Source: Leuctra nigra (lineage: Eukaryota; Arthropoda; Insecta; Plecoptera; Leuctridae). From it: 64,000 bases of DNA. The notes under the pieces were generated by a model. The model was not told the origin of the DNA, did no database searches, and saw nothing but the letters and a program-made list of their open reading frames with translations. The stretch spans positions 21,827,073-21,891,072 of the forward strand of contig OW203767.1 in assembly GCA_934045905.1 (NCBI GenBank), given 5' to 3'. Positions 22,302 through 33,560 of this stretch are shown in pieces. The position numbers and the translations under genes are program-made. Positions within the stretch are counted from its first letter, which is position 1, and every line of letters begins with the position of its first letter.

Positions 22302-22833
22302 GGTGGCTCATCCAATCGGGCATGGTCTCAGATCTTCATAATGTTTTGTCTACTTATTGATATTCATGCCATACACAATCCTTGAAAAAATTAAACACAT
22401 CTCGTGTCTAGTTTCTGAGATAAATTGAGTTTTCTTCCCCATGTTATCTTATGGCAGACAGGTAAAATCGTGTCACATTTAGGCTAATAATGAAGATCTA
22501 ATTTTTATGTAGTCCCAACTTTGAACAAAAAACTTATTTTCTGGTATATATATGGATATCCTATTAGGAAAAAAATTGAAAACAATACCAACGTGTGCTA
22601 TTTTAGAAGTTATAAACCAAAAACGCACTGATTTTCCTATACCTCCTGTGTTAAAGTTTTGTTCATTCTCGGAAGGCAATAATTTGAAACCTCGCTGTAA
22701 GACAGGAGTTGCAAGTTAAATGACATTTTATGATTCTTTTATACTTAAATATAGTTGAAATGTTGAAAAAAGTTATTCATGATGGTAATTTCAAAAAATA
22801 AATATTTTGGAATGTTCGATCGGTTGAGCCCCC
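22302..22833. mobile_element. TTAA-flanked non-autonomous DNA element, 532 bp
   Basis: It is flanked by TTAA on both sides (22298-22301 and 22834-22837). The termini are imperfect inverted repeats: left 'ggtggctcatccaatcgggc' plus 'at', right complement 'gggggctcaaccgatcgaac' plus 'at'. The sister repeat at 20005-20016 shows the uninterrupted TTAA site. TTAA duplications are characteristic of piggyBac and Kolobok elements. No transposase is present, and a 66-codon frame inside has no domain. Confidence 0.8.
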
Positions 22834-22858
22834 TTAAAACAAGGTTAATATAATTTTA

Positions 22859-23041
22859 AACCACATTTTAAATTATCTAGTTATAGCTCTGTTTTTCAAA
22901 AAATGTCATATGCAGTACCGTGATCCTCATATCTATTAGTGTTTTTCAACAATGGATCATAACATGAATAGATATTAGGATCACGGTACTGCATAAGAAA
23001 TTGTTTGAAAAGCAGCTAACTAGATAATTTAAAATGTGGTC
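22859..23041. mobile_element. TA-flanked MITE, 183 bp
   Basis: Long inverted arms run from 'accacattttaaattatcta' to its complement on the right. 'atgcagtaccgtgatcct' is mirrored around a short spacer, and TA lies on both sides (22857-22858, 23042-23043). The ends and the inner 'tcatatgcagt...tttcaacaat' words match the MITE at 33055-33228, so the two belong to one family. The TA target suggests a Tc1/mariner-type transposase source. Confidence 0.75.
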
Positions 23042-23179
23042 TATTTACAAATTACAATTACTTAAAAACTATGCATCCAACAACAAAAATAATAGTTTAT
23101 TTGTGATCAGGTATATCCCAACTACCATATTACCTATAACAATTATTTTGACAACTATTTCATAAGAGACTTGAACTGT

Positions 23180-24470
23180 TTGTTTCATATCATGATTTCA
23201 AGAAAATGGACAGAGGCCAGATTTACAAAAAGTATTAACTGCTAATACCTACATCTTATCTTGTACTTATTAAATTATCTTGTTCTTGTATTTTGTATTG
23301 AATGAAAAGATTTTATGTATTAGAGGATAAAACTTCTTGAATCCATCCCCAAGAGTTATAAAGTATACTGATATCAATACGAGTTCGAAAACAAAACGAC
23401 CACATAACTGTCAATTGCTTCATACCGGTTTATAAAACATCGTCTTGTTAAAAGCAAGAGTACCTAAATAGAAAATAGGTACTAATAATTTAAATCTAAT
23501 AGTTCCAGAAATCACACCATATTTGGTTTTAAAAATCATAATTTATCATTAACAAAAAATGATGGCAATCATTCTGAGAAACATTCTGAGAACATTTGAA
23601 AATTAAAACATTCTATAATTTGAATTCCTGGAATCTATTATTTAATATTTAATAAGACAAGATATTAATGCATTTAGTTTAGAGTTTCATTTGGCATGCT
23701 GTGCTTTCACAACACTCTAAAACCTTATTGTCATAGTTGATATAAAACTACGTTTCATACCAGATAAAAAAAGTAAACTCTATCATCATTGTTTGTATTT
23801 TACCGCAGTGAGCATTTACCACATTGCTCCAAGGTCTTTTTACCAAATTACCAAGTGAATAAAATGTTGATCACTTCTTTGTCAATGACTATTCCACGCA
23901 ATTATGTAGGAATGACAATAGTGGACATAATGCTTCGAGAAAGAATTCACTTTTTGCCAACGTGAGTGCATTCTATGCGTCTTTCGACGTTGCAACGACT
24001 CTTTAGTTCAAGAGATTGCAACACATTTGAGATGGGGAAGGATTTTATAGAACAGTTTTGAGTGATTTTTATTTAATTCGCAAAATATTTAGGTAACGAA
24101 AATTAAATTTACAATAATTTTAACGAAGAGAATGTAAAATTAGAAAATTAATTCGGGATCATTCCATTGTGGGGCAAGGGGCAGTATGCCGTACCTGAAA
24201 AAAAAATATTTTCAAACTATTCAAAAACTATTTTATACAGGAAAAATAACTTTTCAAACATGCGACGATCGGACTTCCTTTCAGGTATTATTTTTTCCAG
24301 TTCGATTGATTTTTCTTTTAAAATCTAATATATTTCCATTGAGGCATATACAAATTGAAAAGATTATATTTCGCTTTAGGTGGCCCTTAACCCTTTAAAA
24401 CATAAACCATCTCCCAAATCGAATTCATAAAAACAACTTTATGAACATATTGAATATAGAACCCTTTTGT
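23180..24470. other. AT-rich non-coding stretch
   Basis: No gene, element end or tandem array is recognised. A small higher-complexity patch ('gtgcattctatgcgtctttc', then 'gacgttgcaacgac') lies around 23968-24000. Confidence 0.45.
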
Positions 24471-24479
24471 CTCTCTACG

Positions 24480-24700
24480 CCAGCAACCTGCCCGAAGAAT
24501 CATCGAAACGATCAACAGTTCCCTCCTTACCCACACCCTCCAGCACTCGGAGCCCGTTCAGCAATCAGCAATCATCTTCCCATATGTCCACACACCACAC
24601 CGCAGGTACCGCTCAGGTAGTGTCGGCCTAGCTCCTAATTGGCTCACAAAGGTGGGCCCAATGGGGCCGAAACATCTATAAGATGATAGTCGATTGAAGG
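24480..24700. promoter_or_regulatory. GC-rich island, candidate regulatory
   Basis: The block runs from 'cagcaacctgcccgaag' to 'ctataagatgatag'. It contains the NK-type homeodomain word CTAATTGG, a CCAAT word in 'gggcccaatggggcc' and a TATA-like 'ctataaga' downstream. No exon structure is visible. It may be a promoter or an enhancer. Confidence 0.25.
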
Positions 24701-26039
24701 TAACGATCATTAAGGTATTATTTTCTTGAAAGAAAGATTTAAAATCGCTTTGTAGGAAAAGGAAACCGAAAAGAAGTGTTTTTTTTTCTTTAGAAGATTA
24801 GGTTTCTAGTTTATATACAATAAGAAGCATCGCCATTATAAATCCATATAGAACTAATGAAAATTGTTCGTGAAATAATTGGATTTTGAAAATGAGCTTT
24901 ATAAAAAATTAAAATTGGTGTAACGTAATTGTAGATTCGCGTTCGTTTGGTCTAATCAAATCACAATTAAGAATTTTGAACAGCGTTTTAGTAACGACTC
25001 GATTGTTTCATAAAATGTTTTTATAATTTAATACCCGGACAAAAAGTTTAATTGGTGTAAGATAAAGATGCTGGTTAAACTGAGGGCACATTTGGGTCGT
25101 TGAACGTTACGCATGATTAACATTGGACTCACTTCCATCAGGATTAGGAAATATACAATAATTGATGAGTGATGTAAAAAAATATCTGAGCAGAAACTCA
25201 AGTTTGAGACCTTCTAGACAACGAGAGATTTTGAGACAGAATCTTGGTTGGATTGAAAATGTATACTGGAGTTCATTCTGAAATAAAAACTGAGGAAATA
25301 AAGTATCCCTTGGAGGTACAGACATTCAAAAGCTATTACTTAATGTAGAATCACTTTTTTGTCTAATCATGCACTCACATTTGAGCTACAAAAAGTTGTC
25401 TCTTGGAAAATTTCATTTATGTTTCAATTTTGAAACAAGTCGTCGAGCATAGTGGGTTTTAAAAAGGAAACACCTAAAGTTTAGTCTCCAGGGTCCAGAG
25501 TGATTTTTTTTCTACAACGAAAACGAACTCATTTCGGTTGAAATCATTTCAAGGGCTAAGGATAATGTTTATCTCAATTCTCAACTGATTTTGTTTTCGT
25601 TGTAATAATTCGTTGGCAATTTCAGAAACACTTTTACATTGTCTATGAATGTCTATAAATGAACTTTGTTTTCAAATTTGAACTTTTGACGCAACCAAAG
25701 TCCAAAAGCATTGAAAAAAGAAATAGATGTGTACAACAAATGGAACCTTTTACATAGATTATCTCGTAGTAAAAAAGTAAGTAGACCAAAAGTTTATGAA
25801 ATTGGAAAGGTGCAATCAATTTTTTTTTTTTTATCATTTGAAGGAATGAAGGGATGTGCGATGTGCAAATTATCTGGCCGAACCGGGGCTCGGACCCGGA
25901 AATTACGAACTGAGTTGGTTACTGATATTGCACTGCAGGTATCTCAAATTATGCAATCCTGTCAATTTTTCAAAAATGACAGTATACAGGTAATTAGCAA
26001 AAAATTGCAAATCAAACAAGCATTCTGAGAATACAGTTT

Positions 26040-26340
26040 TCCGTTGGCTTCCCCATCTGCTTTCAAACCGCGCTCCAATTGAATCCCCCTGCCCACCCAC
26101 CTAATCAACTCTCCTGTATTTCCGTCTTCAACTGACGTATTTATCAACGTCTCGCTGGATATATCTCCGCCAAGGCTCATTTCCCGATCGCTCTGGTGGC
26201 CGAGTGTCAAACCGCTGCCAAGTCGCATCACGGTCCGTGAGAGACGCAATGAGCGAGGCACGGCCCACTTGATACACACACTGCCAAGTAGTTCCACAGC
26301 CTGTGCGATACATACATCACTGACACGGCGGAAAGTGGGG
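26040..26340. promoter_or_regulatory. GC-rich island, candidate regulatory
   Basis: About 300 bp of balanced composition between AT-rich flanks. Several overlapping minus-strand frames (60-111 codons) cross it but none carries a domain. The words include 'cacctaatcaac', 'ctgacgtatttatcaacg' and 'cccacttgatacac'. The open frames are probably a side effect of base composition. Confidence 0.25.
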
Positions 26341-26512
26341 TTAGAGGCTAACTCATTTCATTCGATCAAGAACGCTTTAAACTTGAGTGTTTTTTCTATG
26401 TGCGGTTTGGAACGATTGTGCAAGATATTTTCATTAAATGGCTCAAATCTATTTTTTGGAATTATTTGATCGCATTTCAGGTCGAACGAAGTAACGGACC
26501 AGGTCAATGTTT

Positions 26513-26566
26513 TCATACAAGATTCATTACTAAATGAATGAATTTCATACAAGATTCATTACTTCC
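26513..26566 (+). repeat. 34-bp tandem duplication
   Basis: 'ttcatacaagattcattact' occurs twice, separated by 'aaatgaatgaat', immediately before a SINE tail. It may be a local slippage or a trace of the SINE's insertion. Confidence 0.7.
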
Positions 26567-26623
26567 GTCGCCATTAGCCTCGCTGCAGAACAGTGCGACG
26601 TTAAGCCCCAGACAAAAAAAAGA
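26565..26623 (+). repeat. SINE-1 3' end fragment
   Basis: 'ccgtcgccattagcctcgct' followed by 'gcagaacagtgcgacgttaa' and 'gccccagacaaaaaaaag' is nearly identical to the end of the full copy at 55265-55325. Only the 3' part is present, as in 5'-truncated retroposition. Confidence 0.8.
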
Positions 26624-26819
26624 TTAATTACTATACTGTTCGTTTACTTATTGATTTCTAGCAATATCGGGCTTTTAGTTTCACCGGAATATTGATTGAC
26701 GTTTAATATAATCCACGTTCTGTGATCAAGGTCTTCCATGCATTTCGAAGACTCAAATTATCAACGCGATTACCGAGCATTTCCGTAGTAAGATACATAT
26801 TTCTTATTTCTTGACTTAG

Positions 26820-26965
26820 GTTAATTCGGTTTTCCTTAATCGAGAGGCAAATGTTGGGATGGTTCCCAACCACAAGACCACGACAGCCTCCTTCCCAGGT
26901 TCAATTTACCCATTCTTCAACATCATCATCATTATAATCATTCATCCGGCGCCATTAGCGTAGGA
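26820..26965 (+). repeat. SINE-1 internal fragment
   Basis: It contains 'cgagaggcaaatgttggga', 'ccacgacagcctccttccca' and 'catcatcatcattataatca' followed by 'ttcatccggcgccattagcg', the middle-to-tail part of SINE-1. Both the tRNA head and the A-rich end are missing. Confidence 0.7.
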
Positions 26966-27009
26966 GTTGCATATCAGTGTGACTTTAAACGTAACTAAAA
27001 AATTATACT

Positions 27010-27254
27010 GTTTTGACACAGAGGTAACGCTCTGAACTTGTATTCCAGAGGACCCGGACTCGATTCCCGTGGCCTCCTTCCTGACTGCCGACTGGGGTTA
27101 TTTCGTGGTATTTCCTCAGTCGACAGGCAAATGGTGGGAATTGGTACCCTACTAATAGGCCACGGCCGCCTTACCTACAATTCACCATAATCTCCCAATT
27201 TCATCATAATCATTCATCCATTGCCATTAGCCTAGCTGCGACGTTAAACTCTAC
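27010..27254 (+). repeat. SINE-1 copy with tRNA-like head
   Basis: It has 'gtaacgctctgaacttgtat' and 'tccagaggacccggactcga' (A/B-box region), the 'ccttcctgactg' / 'cctcagtcgacagg' hairpin, 'ggtaccctactaataggcca' and the 'ccattagcctagctgcgacg' tail. The tail stops at 'ttaaactctac', directly before the MITE at 27257. Confidence 0.85.
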
Positions 27255-27256
27255 TA

Positions 27257-27497
27257 TAGTTGACGCAGCCTTGAGAAACGCAAAGTATCAATGGAGTTGG
27301 ACATGGCGAAATTACGAAATTCAAAGCACAATTGATCTAAATACCAATATAAAGCTGACTGAAATTTATATTGCTTTAAAATGTTTCTATCAAAACAGCT
27401 TTTTAATGGTATTTAAGTGAAGTATGCTTTGAATTTCGTAATTTCGCCATGTCCACTTACCATTGATACTTTGCGTTTCTCAAGGCTGCGTCAACTA
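27257..27497. mobile_element. TA-flanked MITE, 241 bp
   Basis: Inverted arms of about 75 bp start TAGTTGACGCAGCCTTGAGA and run to 'aattacgaaattcaaagca'. They are near-perfect, with a small difference ('gagttgg' against 'gtaagtgg'). TA duplicates lie at 27255-27256 and 27498-27499. The interior is AT-rich and non-coding. It is inserted at, or just after, a SINE tail. Confidence 0.85.
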
Positions 27498-27759
27498 TAA
27501 AAATAATAATAATAAAACAAATGTTTTTGTTTTTGATAAAAATTTGTTACGTTATTGTCCTGAGGAAGATTTTGATATGAAAATCGAAACATGTTGACAA
27601 AAATAAATAATTTCACAAAAAACATAACAAAATATCCCAAAACTTTGAATTGCTTTAATAAAAAAATAATCTCGAAAAAACCTTCTCGTATATCGAATCC
27701 CTGAACTTGGTCCTAAGAAGCTCTAAGAAAATGTATCACTCCACATCCTCGCCAAGATC

Positions 27760-28060
27760 TCCTTCTCTTTCTTCTCTTCCCCCTCACCCCCTCATCACGT
27801 GACCTACCCCGAGCATCTATATTCAAGTGGCAAGGTTGGTACCTGCATTGTATCGCATCTTGTCGATGCAAGGTTGGTACACTGTGAATGAGATGCTGTG
27901 GAGTGATTAGATCTCATCTCCGTGCCGCTCTCTGGCGGGACGTGCGTGAGGCGCATACGTGATCTGATGACGTAGACGTGCATTCACAGACGTGATGGAC
28001 GTGCATGTGCTGCTGAGAGGGTTGGTACCACTGACAGGGTTGACATAGTTGGAGACTTGT
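27760..28060. promoter_or_regulatory. GC-rich island with repeated 'ggttggtac' words
   Basis: 'aaggttggtac' or 'gggttggtac' occurs three times (near 27832, 27871 and 28019), along with several 'acgtgc/gacgtg' words, some mirrored. No open frame. It may be a regulatory island or a decayed tandem repeat. Confidence 0.3.
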
Positions 28061-28489
28061 GTTTCACGTGTTAGATGCAAGACCGTATTGGGGCTCGAAC
28101 ACTATTCAAATCTGTTGTAAAACGGAATGTGTTACTGGATAATTTAAAATTGTTATGAAAACGCGTTGATAAGCGAGCATTCGAAATGTATGACCATAGC
28201 TTCTATTACAGATTATCCATCAGTAAAGAGGAGTAAAAACTATAAATCAATTTTCTGGTGAAACCAACAAATCGATCTTGCTAAAAATTAATAAGTACAC
28301 GAATAGGATGGTAATTCATATTTTGTAAAATAATTGGACTGATCTATTGGCCAATTTTGACCATTAGTGAGAAAAAGAACACACGAAAAAGTAAATCAAA
28401 GAAAAACAAATATTCGAACTAAGTTACAAATGTAAGCTCTGGCTCTATAGTTCTGTATTTACTTCACTATTGTACGTAATCTAACAATA

Positions 28490-28690
28490 GTCAGACAGTG
28501 ACACATTCTCATTTGGAAGACCAAGGATTCGATTCCCAGGCCCGACCTTCCTTAATTAAGGTTTTTTCCTTGTCTTTAATCAGCCAAGAGACACATTCTG
28601 GAGCATGACGTACTTCTTCCCGCAACTCCATTTATCCATCATTGTCTCCCAATTACCCCATCATCTTTTACAAACTCAAAACCAACTGTA
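28490..28690 (+). repeat. Divergent SINE-1-like copy
   Basis: 'ggattcgattcccaggcccg' (B-box), 'accttccttaattaagg', 'ccatttatccatcattgtct' and 'cccaattaccccatcatc' keep the SINE-1 order but are well diverged. The terminal A-rich tail is absent. Confidence 0.55.
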
Positions 28691-29284
28691 TAGATCAACT
28701 GTATATAGTCGTCTATAAACATCAACTTACTAAGCAAATATAGAGGGACTGGGTTCGAGAGCAGAAGTCGGCACTTCCGATTGTGAATGCGTGTGATTAT
28801 TCAATAGTTTCATCAACTTGGTATCATCATCTCGATAGATCTTCCCATTCGTGTTACAACTATTTGATAAGTGTATATTTCAACCGAAATCAATCGAAAC
28901 CGAAGCATGCTGTGTCACGAAATATATTGAAGAATTTCCAATTTCTTGTTGTATTGGGATCAATGAAATTTCACAATAAGTTGAAATTGGTTTTTAAAAT
29001 AGATCATCTCAAAAGAAATAATATTCTCAAAAACATAGCAAGGTATCGCCTACTTTTTAGTACAAATTGAAATGAAATAATATAAAAATAGTCTACTCGA
29101 CTTTTTCGTGTTGTGCGTGTTGTTTTTAAATTTTCTCAAAAACTTCGAAAACAATCCACCATTTAAAACATGTTTTCAGATAGCCTCAGGATTATTCTGT
29201 TCTGTTTGACAAGACTCTATCAAGATACAACATTACAATTCCTCGACTACAATGTGTAAGTAGAGAGAAGACAAGAGATGAAAT

Positions 29285-29560
29285 CTTCATATTTAAATCC
29301 ACTCCACGTTGACAAATAGTGTCTATGTGCGGTGACTGCATGAGTTAGAGTGAGTGCGATTCGCTCGATAGATACGCCCTGGAGAGAGAGAAGTAGTGTC
29401 TTGATAGTGTCGTGATCTAGTGGGCGGTGAAATGTGATATTCTTGCGACACTAGCGCCAGGGCGGAGGTCAGCGGAATGTGATGACTTCATTGCCAGTAC
29501 ATTTGGTGGAGGCGGTGGGACGGGGTAGAGGAGCTTCTAATTGAAAGGCGGTTACTGTGG
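29285..29560. promoter_or_regulatory. GC-rich island, candidate regulatory
   Basis: The island contains 'ctagtgggcggtgaaatgtg', 'gcgacactagcgccagggcg' and 'ggtggaggcggtgggacggg'. The 'tggcgctag' core (minus strand) resembles part of the insect CTCF word, but the match is incomplete. No gene is visible. Confidence 0.25.
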
Positions 29561-29599
29561 GCTTTACTATGGGACTTTTATGGCTCTTTTTCTCGGTGA

Positions 29600-29660
29600 T
29601 TTTTTTTCTGCGCTGCCCAGGTCACACCGTTCAACCAATTGATCTGAAATTGTGCACTTC
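29600..29660 (-). repeat. Terminal motif of a dispersed repeat
   Basis: Its complement 'gatcaattggttgaacggtg' followed by 'tgacctgggcag' matches 31575-31610 ('gatcgattggttgaacggtt' then 'tgacctgggcac'). A more distant relative is at 43711-43745. It probably marks the ends of an old DNA element, partners of opposite orientation about 1.9 kb apart. Confidence 0.6.
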
Positions 29661-30699
29661 AAACTGATCATAGAGACCAGTCAACTCCAAATTTTTCATG
29701 ATCATTGGGACCAACATTTTAGTTTTTTTTTACAATTTACTGATATTTTATGCTTGTTTTAAAATAATTGTCAAATTTATTGAAAGAAATCTAAAATAAA
29801 TTATCATAATATATCACTGCTCCTTCGATATATTTTGATTCCAGGTTTTTCCAATACCTGTAAAACAGCTACTTACACACAAATTTTAATTCGCATGCAA
29901 TTCGAAGGCTCGCGTATCAAAGAATAGTAAACATTTTACAAATTTCTCTTTCTCTTATTGATATTTGAGCATAAAATATGTACCATTTCTTGGGAAAAGT
30001 AGATGCGCTTTTACAACTTTGATGTCAAGTCTTTTGATAAATGTTGACCAAGAAATGAATATTTTTGTGTGTATTCTGTAGTCCTTCTCTTGTGGTACAG
30101 AGACATTTCTCTGTAATACATTTCTATTTATTTTTATAAACTGTAAAACAACACAAATATTGATTGGTCAATCTTTGAGATCTAATTACCTACTAGTATT
30201 ACCGTCTTCCCACTTTTTCTTCCATCTTCCTTCTTCTTATTTTCCTTGGTGTCGGTTTTAACACAATTATTCAAGTATCTGGTAACCTTTTATAAACCTA
30301 AAGATCGAAATCGATAATATATTTATCACAAATCGTGACGCGTCTTTTTTATATCAGAGATTTCAAGTACCTACGTCAAATTTTATGCTCGATTTACGAT
30401 AAATAAAATACAAAATTGTTACAAATATAAAACGTGCCTACATAAATTAACACGGTTTCGTTGTGACTTCTCGGTTAAAGCGTTTCAATTTTTGAAAATA
30501 AATATCTATATCATTTCCAATTTCAATTTCTAAGCACCACTAATAAAAGTATGATTTTTCTTCAAGTATTTTGACCTCCGATTTCTACAACCAAAAACCA
30601 ATTCTCCAAATTCTCGATCCATGTACCAAAACCCTCGAAGCAAAGATAAATTAGAACCGATAATCATTAAGTACCAACCCCTTTCCTTGACAAATTCCC

Positions 30700-30930
30700 T
30701 CCTAAATTTCCCCCCGGGCGATGACCATTATCGGTAAAACAGTGGCCACCCTTCGTCGTCACGGATAACTTGGCACGGCGCAAAACCGTCAATGCCACAC
30801 ACAACAACAAAGCTCCACCTAATCACTAATGATCGATCAAAAGAAGGTCATGGAGGGGGGGAGAAACACACCGCCGTCGAAGAATAGAAGACAAGAAGCT
30901 CATGCATGCACGGCCTTCTTGAATTGTTTT
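30700..30930. promoter_or_regulatory. GC-rich island with Hox/PBC-like words
   Basis: It contains 'cacctaatcactaatgatcg' and 'atcaa' (homeodomain plus TGATCGAT, a PBC/Hox-type word), 'gacaagaagctcatgcatgc' and a 7-G run. The block is distinct from its AT-rich flanks. No convincing frame. Confidence 0.3.
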
Positions 30931-31555
30931 GTTCTCGACAAAAGAAGAGCGGAACGGATCGCTGGAAATTGATGGCTGGTTTCTTCTGTTTCAACCTAGG
31001 ACAAAGTCGTCGCCGATGATGGGTTTGTTGGTGATGGTTTTTTTATGTGTTTTTTTTCTTCTTGTACACGAACTGACGCGGAGGACAGAGTGTCGGAAGA
31101 CAATAATGTTACAATAGATTTGAGATGTGATCGAGAAATCAATATCTTGGAGCTGTGATGTAAAAGTAAACGGAAGATATTTAACAAATAAACTTTTTGT
31201 GAGTTGTTATTCATGTTATACCTTTTGTGTAACAGTTACACAATTTTGGAATTGTGCACTACAATTCTCACAGTGTTTGTAATCGATAAACAGTACAAAA
31301 TGAATACTATTAAAAATTAAAATGTGTGATTAAAAACACTGTACAAAGTAAATAGGTAATAGAATTTTGCATTACGATTTTGAAAATGGCTCCATTTTCA
31401 GAAAGTCACAGGTCTGGAGAAAATTGAGAAAATGGAGAATAAACATTTAAATAAAAAATTATGATTTTCACAAATGGAAGTAAACTTATAAGCTGAGTTT
31501 TGTAAAAAAAAAAACTTGTTCAAAAACTACACGAGACCGCTCAGATTACATTAGT

Positions 31556-31620
31556 ATGTGTGCAAAATTTAAGATCGATTGGTTGAACGGTTTGACCTGG
31601 GCACTGCTGGCAAAAAAAAC
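31556..31620 (+). repeat. Terminal motif of a dispersed repeat, second copy
   Basis: It is the inverted partner of 29600-29660. The ~1.9 kb between them is AT-rich with a regulatory-looking island and no transposase frame. Whether the two motifs are the ends of one large element or two independent copies is not settled by the sequence. Confidence 0.55.
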
Positions 31621-31899
31621 ACAAAAAGAAACACACAGATAGTGTGTCATTAGAGTACTGTTGTGACGCTCGCTACGCCCGCACAATGAGAAACTTTGAA
31701 GTTGTGGCAAACAGTTTAAGAGTAAGGAATTAGACTGACCAAATCTCCCCTGGAATCCTCTCCAAATGACTTGAAAGGGTAATAGAATCACAGTGAAACA
31801 CAATCAGGATTACCGTCCACTGGTCTCGAACTCAGAACCTCTTTGTCCACTCGAATCCTTTCATGTGATATCACCATTCAGTGTTGCCAAACTTCTCTC

Positions 31900-32060
31900 C
31901 AAGCATCAGACGCGCCGACAGCCCGAGGCGGTATGAAGGGAGGTATTGGCAACGACAAGGTAAGTGTTACAACACTGTAATTATCAGCGATAATTGGACG
32001 CATTTATGATGGTGGTAGAGGGAGGATTTGTCCGCAGGCTGGACGCCCTTTTAGAACGGA
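31900..32060. promoter_or_regulatory. Island with GATA/homeodomain/Caudal-like words
   Basis: 'gtaattatcagcgataattg' followed by 'gacgcatttatgatgg' (31977-32012) joins homeodomain, GATA and TTTATG (Caudal/Abd-B-like) words. 'attggcaacgacaaggtaag' precedes it. It is a candidate developmental enhancer by motif content only. Confidence 0.3.
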
Positions 32061-32878
32061 ATAAGTATGGTTTTAGCACCCTTCATATACCACATCCGTA
32101 CCCGATGGTTACCGCAACCACAGACACGTTTCTCATTTTCAGTGATCAATGCTTTGGGATATCAAAGTAAATATTTTTGGCTGGAACTGTCGTTTGCTTT
32201 CAAATGCAGCTACAGAACAGCTGTCCTCGTTAAAATTTCGGAAATTTTACACGTTTATTTCACCCTTTCTTTAAAAATAAATATATACTGAAATATATAA
32301 TGAAATGAAAACAGCTCTTTAGACGAAATGTTTTTTTAAAGGTATCAGAAACGAGGAATTACACCAGTGTGGCACATTTTTATTCCTTCGGGTTAATCCC
32401 ATCCCATTCAATGAAATTACTCGTGAAGAAGGAGCAAAACTTCATATTGTGAATAAGTATATCTAATCTTTTCGCCCAAAATGGTTTTTTTCTAATATTG
32501 TTTCTTTTTATTCACAAGACCACCATGGTCACATTAGGGCTAGCTGTATGAGACAATATAATTTGAAGTTAAGTTACTTAAAGTTACAAAATATATTATG
32601 TAGTTTATTCTGGTCGGACAGTCTGATCTATTTAGTTTCTTGAGCTTTCTCCCAAAGCTATGTTTTCGCAATATATCGTACATTTTAAAATCAAATTACC
32701 ATGTTACATTCTTATTACTTTTTATGATAGTTCTCCATTAAAGAATCATTAATTTCCTCGATACATTTCATTTGTAATGTCACCAATCAGTTTTACCAAA
32801 CTTCTCTCTAATTTCCCTCATGGAACATTGTAATCTAGCTTTATGTGCCAGTTTTAATTTTGTTATCGTCATGGAATA

Positions 32879-33052
32879 CAGTTCGTTTTTCCTATGTATG
32901 AACTCTCACCAGATGGAGCCACAGTAACTGTTTTGCTAGGCCGAGAAAGACTTCATTGCGCGCTCACCTTGCAATGTTGTCTTTCTCGGCCTTACAGAAC
33001 AACTGACGGTTTCTCGGTCTGTAGAGAGTTCAAGCATAGGAAAAACGAACTG
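32879..33052. mobile_element. TA-flanked MITE A, 174 bp
   Basis: The ends are CAGTTCGTTTTTCCTATG and its complement, with TA on both sides (32877-32878 and 33053-33054). The interior carries a second palindrome, 'ggccgagaaagac' / 'gtctttctcggcc' (32939-32991). The CAGT ends and TA target fit Tc1/mariner-type MITEs. Non-coding. Confidence 0.85.
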
Positions 33053-33054
33053 TA

Positions 33055-33228
33055 GACCATTTTAAATATTATCTTGGTGGCTCTGCTTTCTAAGAAAAAT
33101 CATATGCAGTTTAATTTCCAGCCACTTTCAACAATAGGTAAAACAGGGACTAAGGTGTCTGGAAATAATACTGCATATTATGATTTTTCATAGAAAGCAG
33201 AGCCACCGAGATAATATTTAAAATGGTC
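33055..33228. mobile_element. TA-flanked MITE B, 174 bp
   Basis: It starts directly after the TA that ends MITE A. The inverted arms run from GACCATTTTAAATATTATCT through 'tggctctgctttct' and back, with TA at 33229-33230. It has the same family features as the MITE at 22859-23041 ('tcatatgcagt', 'ttcaacaat'). Confidence 0.85.
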
Positions 33229-33355
33229 TATTAGATATTTTCAATAAATAATTATTTGTTTTATAACGTCATATTAATTTGTATTAATTATTAAACAATT
33301 TTCATTTCCCTTTTACGATTTCAATGCTGTACTTATTTGTGTGTGTTTAAGGGTT

Positions 33356-33560
33356 CATGGCAGGTTTAGGTCATTACCTTCCCATCCCAAGTCATCATGC
33401 ACACACAAAGCTAACGAAAAGCGAGTGTGAATTCACTAAACACTGCGCACGAAGTGATGACAACGCATTGTGTTGCGTGCGTGCGTTGTTAATGTGCGTG
33501 CACACGCGAGACACGTCATCGTGTTTTACCGGACACGTCATCGTGTCTTAAGGCACGACA
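33356..33560. promoter_or_regulatory. CpG-rich patch with repeated GACACGTCATCGTGT
   Basis: GACACGTCATCGTGT occurs twice, about 24 bp apart (near 33510 and 33534). It follows an alternating purine-pyrimidine 'gcgtgcgtgcgttgttaatg' plus 'tgcgtgcacacgcg' run that could adopt Z-DNA. The repeated word is close to palindromic. The 64-codon frame across it has no domain. Confidence 0.35.

Larger units (their letters stand above)
22100..23170. repeat. Dispersed repeat, copy B (family X), invaded by two elements
   Basis: The same blocks as copy A, but split twice: by a TTAA-flanked element (22302-22833) and by a TA-flanked MITE (22859-23041). It includes an X-box-like word at 22248-22260 and a perfect CRE, TGACGTCA, at 22273-22280. 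Confidence 0.75.

Noticed and set aside
26128..26313. Overlapping minus frames at 25903-26313 as exons
   Set aside because: Three frames are open at once in the same GC-rich island, which points to base composition rather than coding.
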